DNA of 64,000 nt, from positions 1-64,000 of the forward strand of contig NZ_CAJZCE010000005.1 in NCBI RefSeq assembly GCF_914768025.1, read 5' to 3'. Below are positions 9,656 to 18,635 of the stretch, in pieces (the stretch's first letter is position 1; each line of letters begins with the position of its first letter). Origin of the DNA: Snodgrassella gandavensis (lineage in GTDB: Bacteria; Pseudomonadota; Gammaproteobacteria; Burkholderiales; Neisseriaceae). The translations under genes and the position numbers were made by a program. The notes beneath the pieces were generated by a model. The model did no database searches and was not told the origin of the DNA. It saw nothing but the letters and a program-made list of their open reading frames with translations.

Positions 9656-10440
9656 CGGATCACTGTATACCAGCGGATTCCCACCTACATAACCATAGGT
9701 GTTTATTCCTCCCGCCAACCCTATCGGATCACTCTGGATATACCGCCCAGTCTTCGCATCGTAATCACGGAAGTAGTTATATGACAGTCCGGTCTCTGCA
9801 TCGTAGTATTGTCCCGGAAACCGCAGGTTCATGGTGATCTGGTTGTTTGCCTCCAGTTCACTGTTGCCAAACGCATCGCTATTGATTTTCCAGCTCTGTT
9901 CTCCAGCGCTGTTTATGGCCAGTTGCGGGGTGCCCAGATGATCGCTTATCAGGTAGTGATAGCTGGCATTTTTCAGGGTCTGACCTTCGTTCAGGTTGGC
10001 CTGCCATAAGGGGCTGGTACCCCAGCCACTGTCTGGTTGCCAACCGTACGCTACGCGTATTTTGCCATTCTGTTCCAGTTCGGCTAGCAGGCCTTCGCTG
10101 CTATAGATGTAGTAGGTGGCCTCGCCGTTTACGGTTTTGCTGATACGGCAGCCAAACGGGTCGTACTGGTAACAGGCTATTTCTCCGCTGGCGTTTTCTT
10201 TTGTCGCCAGCTGACTATTGGTGGTGTAAATCAGGCTGGTCTAGTCTGTTCTTTTCCTCCCCCCATTTCATCAGTTGATTCTGCTGATTATATTGCCATT
10301 TTCCTGCCTATCAGGCACTGCCAGTTTGGTTGCCAATGGCATCATAGCTTTAAGATTTGGCACGCTGCTCCAGGGTTTCCTGTTCTGGCTTTACCAGAGT
10401 TAAGCGATCCAGTTGGTCAACCTGCTAAACTTTTTTAACA
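9656..10440 (-). pseudogene. Decayed RHS core fragment
   Basis: 9656-10060 is nearly identical to 13191-13595 (offset 3535). The upstream part becomes progressively degenerate, with stops. Confidence 0.85.
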
Positions 10441-10451
10441 TCAGCTTTTGT

Positions 10452-10682
10452 CTAGAGATAAATGATTTCTTGACAAAAATCTTTATCGATTATAAACACC
10501 TCTATTCTGAAACCTTTAGGATAATCTTTAAAGCCTAAAACATTTTCTCGTTTCTTTTTTTCCTCAAGTGCTCTTTCTAAAGTGGAAAAAGTTCCAATTT
10601 CGAATTCTGTTAAACCATTCTGTTTTGTTTCCTTAGCATGAACTAAAGTATATACTTTGTTTTCAGTCATATTTAACACCAT
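10452..10682 (-). CDS. Small putative immunity protein (DUF7336-like)
   Basis: 76 aa; ...TFSTLERALEEKKKRENVLGFKDYPKGFRIEVFIIDKDF; related layout to 10703..10960. Confidence 0.45.
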   Translation of the reverse strand: MVLNMTENKVYTLVHAKETKQNGLTEFEIGTFSTLERALEEKKKRENVLGFKDYPKGFRIEVFIIDKDFCQEIIYL

Positions 10683-10702
10683 TTAAAATTTCTATTACCA
10701 GA

Positions 10703-10960
10703 TTATATAGTGACAAATCCACCACGCCACCAATCCTCATCTAAAACAGTTTCATAAATTTCTAGTCTTTTCAAATTACTTAGATAATAACTTTTTGAAA
10801 AATTTTTTTTCCTTTCCAAAGCTATATCATAAGTACTATAAACCCCTAATACTTGGCCTATTTCAGCATCAAAATCTTCTGAATCAGGAGATTCTAATGC
10901 TATATCCTTATTACCATGATAAGAGTAGGTTACATAACATAACTGAAATACTATTGTCAT
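10703..10960 (-). CDS. Small putative immunity protein (DUF7336-like)
   Basis: 85 aa; GVYSTYDIALERKK...LEIYETVLDEDWWRGGF. Confidence 0.45.
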   Translation of the reverse strand: MTIVFQLCYVTYSYHGNKDIALESPDSEDFDAEIGQVLGVYSTYDIALERKKNFSKSYYLSNLKRLEIYETVLDEDWWRGGFVTI

Positions 10961-11153
10961 TATAAATATCCTTATTAAATTGATTTATATCTATCATAAT
11001 ACTTTTAATGTCTGAATTATATAACTCTTTTCAAGATTAAGTCTATTTGTAACCTCTCCATAATTTTTTAATCCGACTAAACTCTGATCCTGAACCTTTT
11101 TATATCAAAAGCATTTTTTTAATAAATCAAAAAGCATAACAATTTATGAAAAA

Positions 11154-11182
11154 AGCTTTAACAAAAAATCATTGTTAAAGCT
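11154..11182. terminator. Hairpin agctttaacaaaaaatcattgttaaagct
   Basis: Inverted repeat just downstream of ORF 11227..11613. Confidence 0.45.
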
Positions 11183-11226
11183 CCTAATCGAATTTCGATA
11201 GATATATTTGCAAACAAAGCTAAGTT

Positions 11227-11613
11227 TTATTCTTCAATAAGTATATTTTTGTATTTATCTACAATATCTATAACAACATCCAAACAAATAATTGTACCAT
11301 TAATTGAACCACTTTCTAGACTAATTTCATAACCACTTACTTGCTCTGGATTATAATATATATTATTTTTAAAAGGCTCTTCCATTAAAATGTTATCCAG
11401 ATTTTTAATTAATATAGATGAAATGTAGCAACTTTCAAATCCTTCACCTTTCTCAAGATCATCATTGTAGATGGAAAAAATCTTAACATCTTCACATATT
11501 ATTTTTCCCATAAATTCGCCTTGATTATATACACTGAGTAATTCTAAAGAAAAATCACAACCATATTCGATAAACTCAGCCGCACGTAGACCAATATCAT
11601 TAATTTTTTTCAT
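11227..11613 (-). CDS. Hypothetical protein, putative orphan immunity
   Basis: 128 aa ORF within the toxin-immunity array. Confidence 0.5.
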   Translation of the reverse strand: MKKINDIGLRAAEFIEYGCDFSLELLSVYNQGEFMGKIICEDVKIFSIYNDDLEKGEGFESCYISSILIKNLDNILMEEPFKNNIYYNPEQVSGYEISLESGSINGTIICLDVVIDIVDKYKNILIEE

Positions 11614-11702
11614 ATTTCTTAGAGCCTATATTTAACTTATAAAATGCTCTGTGGAATACATCACTACTTGGTTTTATCCCGGCTTTTGCATTACATATTA
11701 TT

Positions 11703-11942
11703 TTATATGGAGATAAGATCCTGCTTTACTAGATTTAATACATCAAGAAATTCCTCTAAAGGAAATTTAAATATAGTTTCTTCTTCTAGCAACCGGGAAT
11801 CATAAAAGAACTCTATTTCAATATTATCAACTCCTTTATCTTTATTTAATTGACATAGAAGTTGTCCTTTGAAAGAAATTTCAATAGTTAAATACTCGTA
11901 TTTACTATCACTGAAATAATCAATTTGAAAATTTGATTTCAT
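11703..11942 (-). CDS. Hypothetical small acidic protein, putative immunity
   Basis: 79 aa, directly downstream of an RHS-tip remnant. Confidence 0.5.
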   Translation of the reverse strand: MKSNFQIDYFSDSKYEYLTIEISFKGQLLCQLNKDKGVDNIEIEFFYDSRLLEEETIFKFPLEEFLDVLNLVKQDLISI

Positions 11943-11945
11943 AGA

Positions 11946-12030
11946 ATATTACTCCCATTTTGGATCTAATACACCAGAAAATGAACCATCTTTATTATAG
12001 CGAACTCCTTTAATCGCGCCACATAGATAC
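11946..12030 (-). pseudogene. Remnant of an RHS toxin tip C-terminus
   Basis: Reverse strand reads ...RYLCGAIKGVRYNKDGSFSGVLDPKWE*, immediately before ORF 11703..11942. Confidence 0.4.
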
Positions 12031-12271
12031 CTGAAGCCGGCATTACACAACAGTTTAAACATTGCTCAAACCTTATTTATAATCTGTTCAAAAGGTATCA
12101 AAAAATGCGCAATTTTTGCCTAAAATGGTACAAAAGCTAAATTCCAAATTTTCGCCCCTTTCCCCTCCCAGAATCCCCGTGTTTCCTATATCTCAGCCTT
12201 TTGTGTGTGTGTTGCAGAAAGGTGCAAAAGAAAGCACTACCACACATTTGACTAATACTTTTTTTAAAAAT

Positions 12272-12295
12272 AATCCCAGCCTTTAGACTGGGATT
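12272..12295. terminator. Hairpin aatcccagcctttagactgggatt
   Basis: Inverted repeat downstream of ORF 12346..12636. Confidence 0.5.
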
Positions 12296-12345
12296 TCATA
12301 TTACTTTTTATTATTTGAATTTATAATAAAATATATTTACTTTAA

Positions 12346-12636
12346 TTACCATTCACCACTTAAAAAATCATCTACAGCATCTTCTAACGATGGAAACCAT
12401 TTTAAAAAAGGATTTTTAATTTCTTCTTCAACTTGTTCAAAATAAATGTTTACTTGTTGATGATGAATATTTTCCTTAGGATGAATTTCTTTTTCTAAAT
12501 CATATTTATATAACGTATCTAATGAAATTACAGCAAACAAATTTCTACCCATCTTTTCTATGCAGTTTATACGACATAATTTTTCATTATATTCAACTAA
12601 AATATTATGTGCTTTAAACATTTTCAATCTTCCCAT
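12346..12636 (-). CDS. Putative immunity protein for the 12624..13595 tip
   Basis: 96 aa; overlaps the toxin 3' end by 13 nt. Confidence 0.55.
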   Translation of the reverse strand: MGRLKMFKAHNILVEYNEKLCRINCIEKMGRNLFAVISLDTLYKYDLEKEIHPKENIHHQQVNIYFEQVEEEIKNPFLKWFPSLEDAVDDFLSGEW

Positions 12637-14601
12637 TTTCTAACCCACTTTCCTGTTCGTATTCTCATATTCGTATTAGCACGAGTGTTTGTCCATTGTG
12701 TTACATGCTCTCCTTTAGATGTTTCAATTACTACCCGATTTCCTGATATATAAACATTATTTCCTGTTTTACTATCACGATATAATTTTCCTTCCCTTTT
12801 AATTCTATTTATATCCCCAACTTGTCTGTGTTTATCAGTACGAGCTTGCTCTTTTCTCATTTTACCATGCTTTGTATATTTATTTGAATTTTTTGACTTA
12901 TTATTTTTATCAGGATCATCTGGTGGTGGTGGAACTGCTCCTGTGCCACTAGAATTATTTGGATTATTTACTTCAACAGTACTATCTTCACACTTCTCTC
13001 CGTTACTAATATCTTCACTTAGTGAAGGAAACTGAAGTTCTGGTACATTAAATCTGCTATTTATGTTTGGATATAAGCCAAATTGCGCATTTGGCAATGA
13101 TTTATTACATACAGGAGTCAGTATACATACTGCTACAACGAATGCAGCAGCTACTGCCACAGGTACCATTACCTGAGCAAATTCCCCAGTCGGATCACTG
13201 TATACCAGCGGATTCCCACCTACATAACCATAGGTGTTTATTCCTCCCGCCAACCCTATCGGATCACTCTGGATATACCGCCCAGTCTTCGCATCGTAAT
13301 CACGGAAGTAGTTATATGACAGTCCGGTCTCTGCATCGTAGTATTGTCCCGGAAACCGCAGGTTCATGGTGATCTGGTTGTTTGCCTCCAGTTCACTGTT
13401 GCCAAACGCATCGCTATTGATTTTCCAGCTCTGTTCTCCAGCGCTGTTTATGGCCAGTTGCGGGGTGCCCAGATGATCGCTTATCAGGTAGTGATAGCTG
13501 GCATTTTTCAGGGTCTGACCTTCGTTCAGGTTGGCCTGCCATAAGGGGCTGGTACCCCAGTCGCTGTCTGGTTGCCAACCGTACGCTACGCGCATTTTGC
13601 CATTCTGATCCAGTTCGGCTAACAGGCCTGCGCTGCTGTAGATATAGTAGGTGGTTTCGCCGTTTACGGTTTTGCTGATACGCCGGCCAAACGGGTCGTA
13701 TTGGTAGCTGGCTATTTCTCTTGTGTCGTTGCTGACTTTGCTCAGACGTTCGGCTGCGTTGTAGCTGTAGCTGAGTTTTTTATTGCCACTTTCTTCTGTG
13801 GACAGTTGGCCGTTGGCGGTATAGGTTAAGCTGGTCTGCTGTTTGCCTTCTCCCCATTTGATTAGTTGGTTGAGGTTGTTGTACTGCCACTCGCCTGCCT
13901 GCTGGGCGCTGCCTATGCGGTTTCCGATGGCATCGTAGCTGTAGGATTCGGCACGCTGCTCTGTGGTTTCGCTATCCGGTTTGACTTGGGTTAGTCTGTC
14001 CAGTGGGTCATACTGGTAGCTGCTGCTGCCTTTTTCGGTCTGGATACGGCTGATATTGCTTACTTTGTCGTAGCTGTAGTTACGTTCCAGTAAGGTCTGG
14101 CCTTTGCTGCTTAGTTTTATTTGTACTGGCCGCTGTAAGGCATCGTAGCTGTTGGTTTGTTCTGCCTGTGGATAGGTGATGCTGCGAGGCTGGTTTCACT
14201 GGTAGTTACGCCAGTTGATTTCTTCTCCGTTAGGCAGTACGGTTTTTTGGCCTGCCGGATCGTTTACGGTGATGGTGTACTGTTTGTTTACGCGGTTGTA
14301 TTCGGTGTTGTAGACGGTTACAGCTCCGGTTTTGCTGGTGATTTTGCCTACCCGCGCCAGTTTGTTCTCATGATCGGCTGCTCCGGTGCTGACTACGGCA
14401 CTTTGCGAGACAACGCCACCACTTTTGCCACTGCCCATGGCTATTCTGCGGGTGGTACGGAGAGGACGTAATCAATTTTGATAACGCCGCCATCGGGATC
14501 GGTGCGGCTGGTGAGCTGGCCGTTGTTGTCGTAACCATACTTCCACACGTTACCCATGACGTCGGTAACTTGGGTTAGGCGATCTCCTGACCAGTTATAG
14601 C
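12624..14601 (-). pseudogene. Truncated RHS: N-terminus lost, internal deletion, intact C-terminal core and toxin tip (longest ATG ORF 12624..13595)
   Basis: RHS core near-identical to 1899-6101. Ends ...KYTKHGKMRKEQARTDKHRQVGDINRIKREGKLYRDSKTGNNVYISGNRVVIETSKGEHVTQWTN...WVRKWED. W-to-stop near 14196, junction at 14239-14249, cut by an IS remnant at ~14602. Confidence 0.85.
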
Positions 14602-14668
14602 TAATTTAAATCCTCTGTTGGTTAATAAGAGAATTTTCTACTTTTATACAGTACTATTTTAGGGGATA
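14602..14668 (-). mobile_element. IS3-family 5' end remnant
   Basis: tttaaatcctctgttggttaataagagaattttctac...tattttagggga matches 17156-17215 of the fuller IS. Confidence 0.7.
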
Positions 14669-14708
14669 GGGCTAATATATAAGTTACAAATCATTTATTA
14701 TTCAAACT

Positions 14709-14738
14709 AAAATCCCAGTACTTAAGTACTGGGATTTT
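14709..14738. terminator. Perfect 30-nt palindrome aaaatcccagtacttaagtactgggatttt
   Basis: Read directly; downstream of ORF 14753..15016. Confidence 0.6.
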
Positions 14739-14752
14739 AAAACTACTAATTT

Positions 14753-15016
14753 TTATGTTTCTTTTATATAACGATCAAGATCACAAGATCCTGGAGATTC
14801 TTCAATATATAATCTTTCACAAGATGGACATTTATAGACTTCAAAACTCTTACTGTTAAAAGCACTTAAAAAATCTTCTGATGTAAATTTCTCATTCTCA
14901 GACCATGTATCAATTATATTCCATAAATCATTATCAGAAATTAAATCATAAACGAAATCTTCCTCCAACGTATGAATACGCATAATAAATCCACATCTAC
15001 ACTGAACTTTTGGCAT
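14753..15016 (-). CDS. Small zinc-ribbon-like putative immunity protein
   Basis: 87 aa with CRC...CPSC cysteine pairs. Confidence 0.5.
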   Translation of the reverse strand: MPKVQCRCGFIMRIHTLEEDFVYDLISDNDLWNIIDTWSENEKFTSEDFLSAFNSKSFEVYKCPSCERLYIEESPGSCDLDRYIKET

Positions 15017-15146
15017 ATACTAATCCTCATCCTTTAAGACTCATATCAATTTATAAACTAGGCCATTATTGTTCATTAGAGTTTTTCATGATAAAATCTC
15101 ATATAAAGTTCTGTGACAATAATTTTAAATAGCTTATATCATATTA

Positions 15147-15167
15147 ATCCCAGTTTTAAACTGGGAT
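15147..15167. terminator. Hairpin atcccagttttaaactgggat
   Basis: Inverted repeat downstream of ORF 15214..15705. Confidence 0.55.
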
Positions 15168-15213
15168 ATGCATAAAACATGTATTAAGATTTAATTTATT
15201 AATAACTCTGATT

Positions 15214-15705
15214 TCATTCTATTTGTGATATAGTAAGTGCTCCTGGTTGAATTGTTGCTGGCAGTTTATGTATTATATGTCTCACATCCATTGGCAATTC
15301 TAACAATGTTAATGGAGTAATCGGTTTCGCTACTAAAAAATAAGTATTTGTTTCAAAATCAATATCATAGCTAAATAAACCTTTCGATGCAGCTTCAACA
15401 TACGAATGCAAACAAGCTTTTTTTCTTTCTTCTATATTTTTAAGTAAAAATGCACCAGGTTCAGTAAAATCAGGTAAATGACTTTCTATAATATCAACTT
15501 TACAATGATTATCTAAATTATCGAAATAATCGAATAATTTATCATAATTAATTTTAGATTTTCTTATTTTTTTAGGAACTGCACATGTACCTCCTGAAGT
15601 AAAATGGGCTAAATAGTTGTTATTAAATACAGCATACCAATCTAAATCCCATATATCCCATCCATCCCATCCATCAACAGAATTTTCTATAATTTTCATA
15701 TTCAT
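15214..15705 (-). CDS. Putative immunity protein for the YwqJ-like deaminase tip
   Basis: 163 aa; 4-nt overlap with the upstream deaminase ORF. Confidence 0.6.
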   Translation of the reverse strand: MNMKIIENSVDGWDGWDIWDLDWYAVFNNNYLAHFTSGGTCAVPKKIRKSKINYDKLFDYFDNLDNHCKVDIIESHLPDFTEPGAFLLKNIEERKKACLHSYVEAASKGLFSYDIDFETNTYFLVAKPITPLTLLELPMDVRHIIHKLPATIQPGALTISQIE

Positions 15706-16079
15706 AACTCAGGCCCAAACATAGCTCCACAATTATCACAACGTTTTACATGCTTCCGACCCCTAGGGCGCAAAGCCCCAGAAATATCAATGTCCTTTGC
15801 TTTAAGCCGAGGGTTTTTTAGCATTAAATCATTAGCAGCACGAAATTCGGCGCAACGCCCTACTATGTTACCACATTTAGTTTTTGTTCCCAATCCTCCC
15901 AATTTACCCGCCATGTCTTTTAATTCGGGAGCTACTTTTTCTGGGATATTGCCATTTGTATTCAAAGCATATTTTCCTGTATTTTTATCCACGGCTACAA
16001 CTACTGCTGCAGGCTTTTCTTTAGTATTCTTTACATGTAAATACCCCAAAGTTAGTACGAGATTCAAGTAGAAAATCAT
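15702..16079 (-). CDS. Toxin tip with YwqJ-like deaminase motif; N-terminus encoded by the IS3 end
   Basis: CGNIVGRCAEFRAANDLML...RKHVKRCDNCGAMF matches the CAE...CxxC zinc-binding pattern of toxin deaminases. The first ~15 codons lie in the IS terminus. Confidence 0.65.
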   Translation of the reverse strand: MIFYLNLVLTLGYLHVKNTKEKPAAVVVAVDKNTGKYALNTNGNIPEKVAPELKDMAGKLGGLGTKTKCGNIVGRCAEFRAANDLMLKNPRLKAKDIDISGALRPRGRKHVKRCDNCGAMFGPEL

Positions 16080-16173
16080 GCTGCCTGTTTTAGTGTTTTA
16101 TACTCAATTGGCGTCATATTATTTAGTGCTTCATGAGGTCTTTCGCTGTTATAAATGGTTAGCCATTCTTCAG

Positions 16174-16830
16174 TTACCTTGCTTGCTCTAGATTATTAAA
16201 AAGATATAAATCCAGTACCTCAGTACGATACCAACGATTAAATTGTTTAATATAGCCATTTTGATATGAGCTGCCTGGTTGAATATAATCTATGGTTATA
16301 CCATGTGACTTTGCCCAGTTAGTAAACGTATTTCCAGTGAATTCCGTTCCATTATCTACTCGTATTTTTAGTGGATAACCATGATATTCGGCCAGTTTAT
16401 CCAGATAACGGGTAATCCTGCCAGCCGGCAAGCTGACTGCAATATCAATGCCTAGTGCCTCACGATTAAAGTCATCTATCACATTGAAAGTTCTAAAGCG
16501 CCGTTGATTGCGACTGCTGTCACTCATGAAATCCATTGACCAGCATTCACCTTGTTTATTGGGGACTGATAGCCTTTCCGGGCTTCGTGGAGGAATGCGG
16601 TGTTTACGCTTTACCCTAAGATTAAGCTTTAATTCACAATACACCCGGTAAACACGTTTATGATTCCATTTATAGCCAAGCTTTCTGATGCGATGAAAAC
16701 ACTTGGGAAAGCCCCAGCGTAAATGCTTATCGGTAATAGCATTTAGTACAGACATAATCACTGAATCATCCGGTAACTTGGGTTGATAATAGTAAGCGCA
16801 GCGGCTTAAGCCAATAATTGCGCAGCTCAT
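16174..16830 (-). pseudogene. IS3 OrfB transposase, apparent frameshifts at both ends
   Basis: C-terminal NNLEQAR* is followed in another frame by TEEWLTIYNSERPHEALNNMTPIEYKTLKQAA*. Confidence 0.75.
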
Positions 16831-16896
16831 GGCAATAGTGACAAGAATGACGTTCTTGCAATTGCACAGCCCAAGCTTTACGTGCCTTGATAGGCA

Positions 16897-17145
16897 CTAT
16901 AGCTTTTTTATGATTTCTTCCTGAAGCTGGGATTTTAAACTGAGCTCGGCAAACATTTGCTTAAGCTTGCGGTTTTCAGCTTCCAGTTCCTTTAAGCGTT
17001 TGATATCTGAGGTTTCCATACCACCGTATTTATCACACCATTTATAGAAAGTTGAATTACCCATACCATATTTACGACAAAGCTCTTTGACAGGAATACC
17101 GGCTTCAGCTTCTTTTAAAATAGATACGATTTGATGTTCAGTCAT
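16897..17145 (-). CDS. IS3-family transposase OrfA
   Basis: 82 aa HTH plus leucine-zipper-type OrfA. Confidence 0.9.
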   Translation of the reverse strand: MTEHQIVSILKEAEAGIPVKELCRKYGMGNSTFYKWCDKYGGMETSDIKRLKELEAENRKLKQMFAELSLKSQLQEEIIKKL

Positions 17146-17280
17146 TTTTTCATGTTTGAATCCTCTGTGGGTTAATGGAGAGAATTTTCTACTTCAAGGC
17201 TGTTCTATTTTAGGGGGTAGTTACAATTCAATAATATATATTTTAGATATATAATAATTTTAGTTTGCTATAACAAAAAA

Positions 17281-17299
17281 GCCCAGTATTAAACTGGGC
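17281..17299. terminator. Hairpin gcccagtattaaactgggc followed by tttt
   Basis: Inverted repeat downstream of ORF 17307..17549. Confidence 0.55.
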
Positions 17300-17306
17300 T
17301 TTTGGT

Positions 17307-17549
17307 TTAACTATACATTCTAGGAAAATACTCGCTGATTTTATCATTATCGAATAATCTATCTTTTGTAAAATCAACTGTATCAGATACAGCAATTGCT
17401 GGCCGCAATTCTTTTATAAAATCTTCGATAGAGGCATAGACTGTGGGGATTAAAAACCTGAAATAATCCCCCATTTTGGTTTTTCCCTTATAGCCGACTA
17501 CAAAATCCTCACCAGGCGTGCAACCTTCTACTGCGTAATAGACAAACAA
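17307..17549 (-). CDS. Putative immunity protein, probably N-terminally truncated
   Basis: No ATG start. The open frame extends upstream (EKQLFEESKRENVISDEGLPAQKG-LFVYYAVEG...) to a TAG. Confidence 0.4.
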   Translation of the reverse strand: MFVYYAVEGCTPGEDFVVGYKGKTKMGDYFRFLIPTVYASIEDFIKELRPAIAVSDTVDFTKDRLFDNDKISEYFPRMYS

Positions 17550-17624
17550 ACCTTTTTGAGCAGGTAAACCCTCATCAGAAATAACATTCTCACGTTTAGA
17601 CTCTTCAAATAATTGTTTCTCAAT

Positions 17625-17915
17625 CTATTTTCTATTCTTATATTCCCTATACTTAAGACCTGAATATAAATCCAATATAGTTTCGCCATGTTTCTTATAT
17701 GAATACTGACTATATATGTCCAAACCTTCGAATATATGTTCCATAAAAGGATCTAATAATGATATTGAATGAGGATTAGATAGTAGAGCCTTAGGCAAAT
17801 CTCCCCAGCAGTTATTCACCATTACTGCAATTTTTCCAAATTTATCCATTGCTGGCCAGAGAAATATTGTTCCAAATTCTGGTTTCCAATTTGCATTTAA
17901 ATCTTCATAACTCAT
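17625..17915 (-). CDS. Hypothetical small protein, putative immunity
   Basis: 96 aa ORF in the array. Confidence 0.45.
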   Translation of the reverse strand: MSYEDLNANWKPEFGTIFLWPAMDKFGKIAVMVNNCWGDLPKALLSNPHSISLLDPFMEHIFEGLDIYSQYSYKKHGETILDLYSGLKYREYKNRK

Positions 17916-18051
17916 TTAAAATTTTCCTCTGGCCATGTTGCTTTACAGTTATTACAAGTATCAGCTTATGCTTCTTTATCGTATTTTTTATTATATATAT
18001 TTCTTGTATTCAATGTTTAAGTAAATTTAATCATTAATATTGTAAATAACT

Positions 18052-18151
18052 TATGAGGAACTAAATAATATGACGCCAATTGAATATAAAACCCTAGAAC
18101 AAGTAGCATAATTTTCTACATCAGTTTTGTACTAACTATGAGGTATTTACA
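18052..18151 (+). mobile_element. IS3-family 3' end remnant (~100 bp)
   Basis: aggaactaaataatatgacgccaattgaatataaaaccctagaacaagtagcataattttctac...tatttaca matches 1-111. Confidence 0.7.
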
Positions 18152-18185
18152 AATCTTTTTCATTTAATTTGACTCTGTTTATGTA

Positions 18186-18215
18186 AAAAGCCCCGAATCA
18201 TGATTCGAGGCTTTT
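18186..18215. terminator. Hairpin aaaagccccgaatcatgattcgaggctttt
   Basis: Palindrome downstream of immunity ORF 18219..18635; copy of 19027-19056. Confidence 0.6.
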
Positions 18216-18218
18216 AAG

Positions 18219-18635
18219 TTAACTCACTATATTTTGGTCAATATCTCCTGTCAGATAAAACTCATTAAAAGCTTTTCTGACTAGAGTAAAATTTTCGCTT
18301 ATAGTTCTATTATCCCATAAGTCACCTTGTAAACTTATCAATCCAGGGGAGCGTGTATCATCCCAAAAGGTTCTTACTTCTACACCATCATCAACTTCCG
18401 GATTTGATTTTCCAAACATAACCAGATATTTTTGTTTTTCTGCATAAAGCGTTAGCCTAAAAGGAATATTACCTTCCTCTTCATTTTGTTCTAAATAAAG
18501 AACACCACTATTTGATACAAATAAATCCAGAGAATTATTTATATCTTCTATTGTCGGATTAAGGTTAACAATACCTGTGTCATTATCATATACCTCACCG
18601 TAAAGGCGTCCATTGAATTTAAATCTATTTACCAT
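18219..18635 (-). CDS. Putative immunity protein, duplicated copy
   Basis: 138 aa, close paralog of 19060..19476. Confidence 0.65.
   Translation of the reverse strand: MVNRFKFNGRLYGEVYDNDTGIVNLNPTIEDINNSLDLFVSNSGVLYLEQNEEEGNIPFRLTLYAEKQKYLVMFGKSNPEVDDGVEVRTFWDDTRSPGLISLQGDLWDNRTISENFTLVRKAFNEFYLTGDIDQNIVS

Larger units (their letters stand above)
16036..17225 (-). mobile_element. IS3-family insertion sequence (orfA plus frameshifted orfB), ~1.19 kb
   Basis: Terminal inverted repeats tgtaaataccccaaagttag / tgtaactaccccctaaaatag; OrfA HTH (MTEHQIVSILKEAEAGIPVKELCRKYGMGNSTFYKWCDKYGGM) and OrfB DDE core (WSMDFMSD...VDNGTEFTG). Confidence 0.9.

Noticed and set aside
15790-16071. Plus-strand ORF 15790..16071
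   Set aside because: Antisense to the deaminase tip ORF and no family resemblance.
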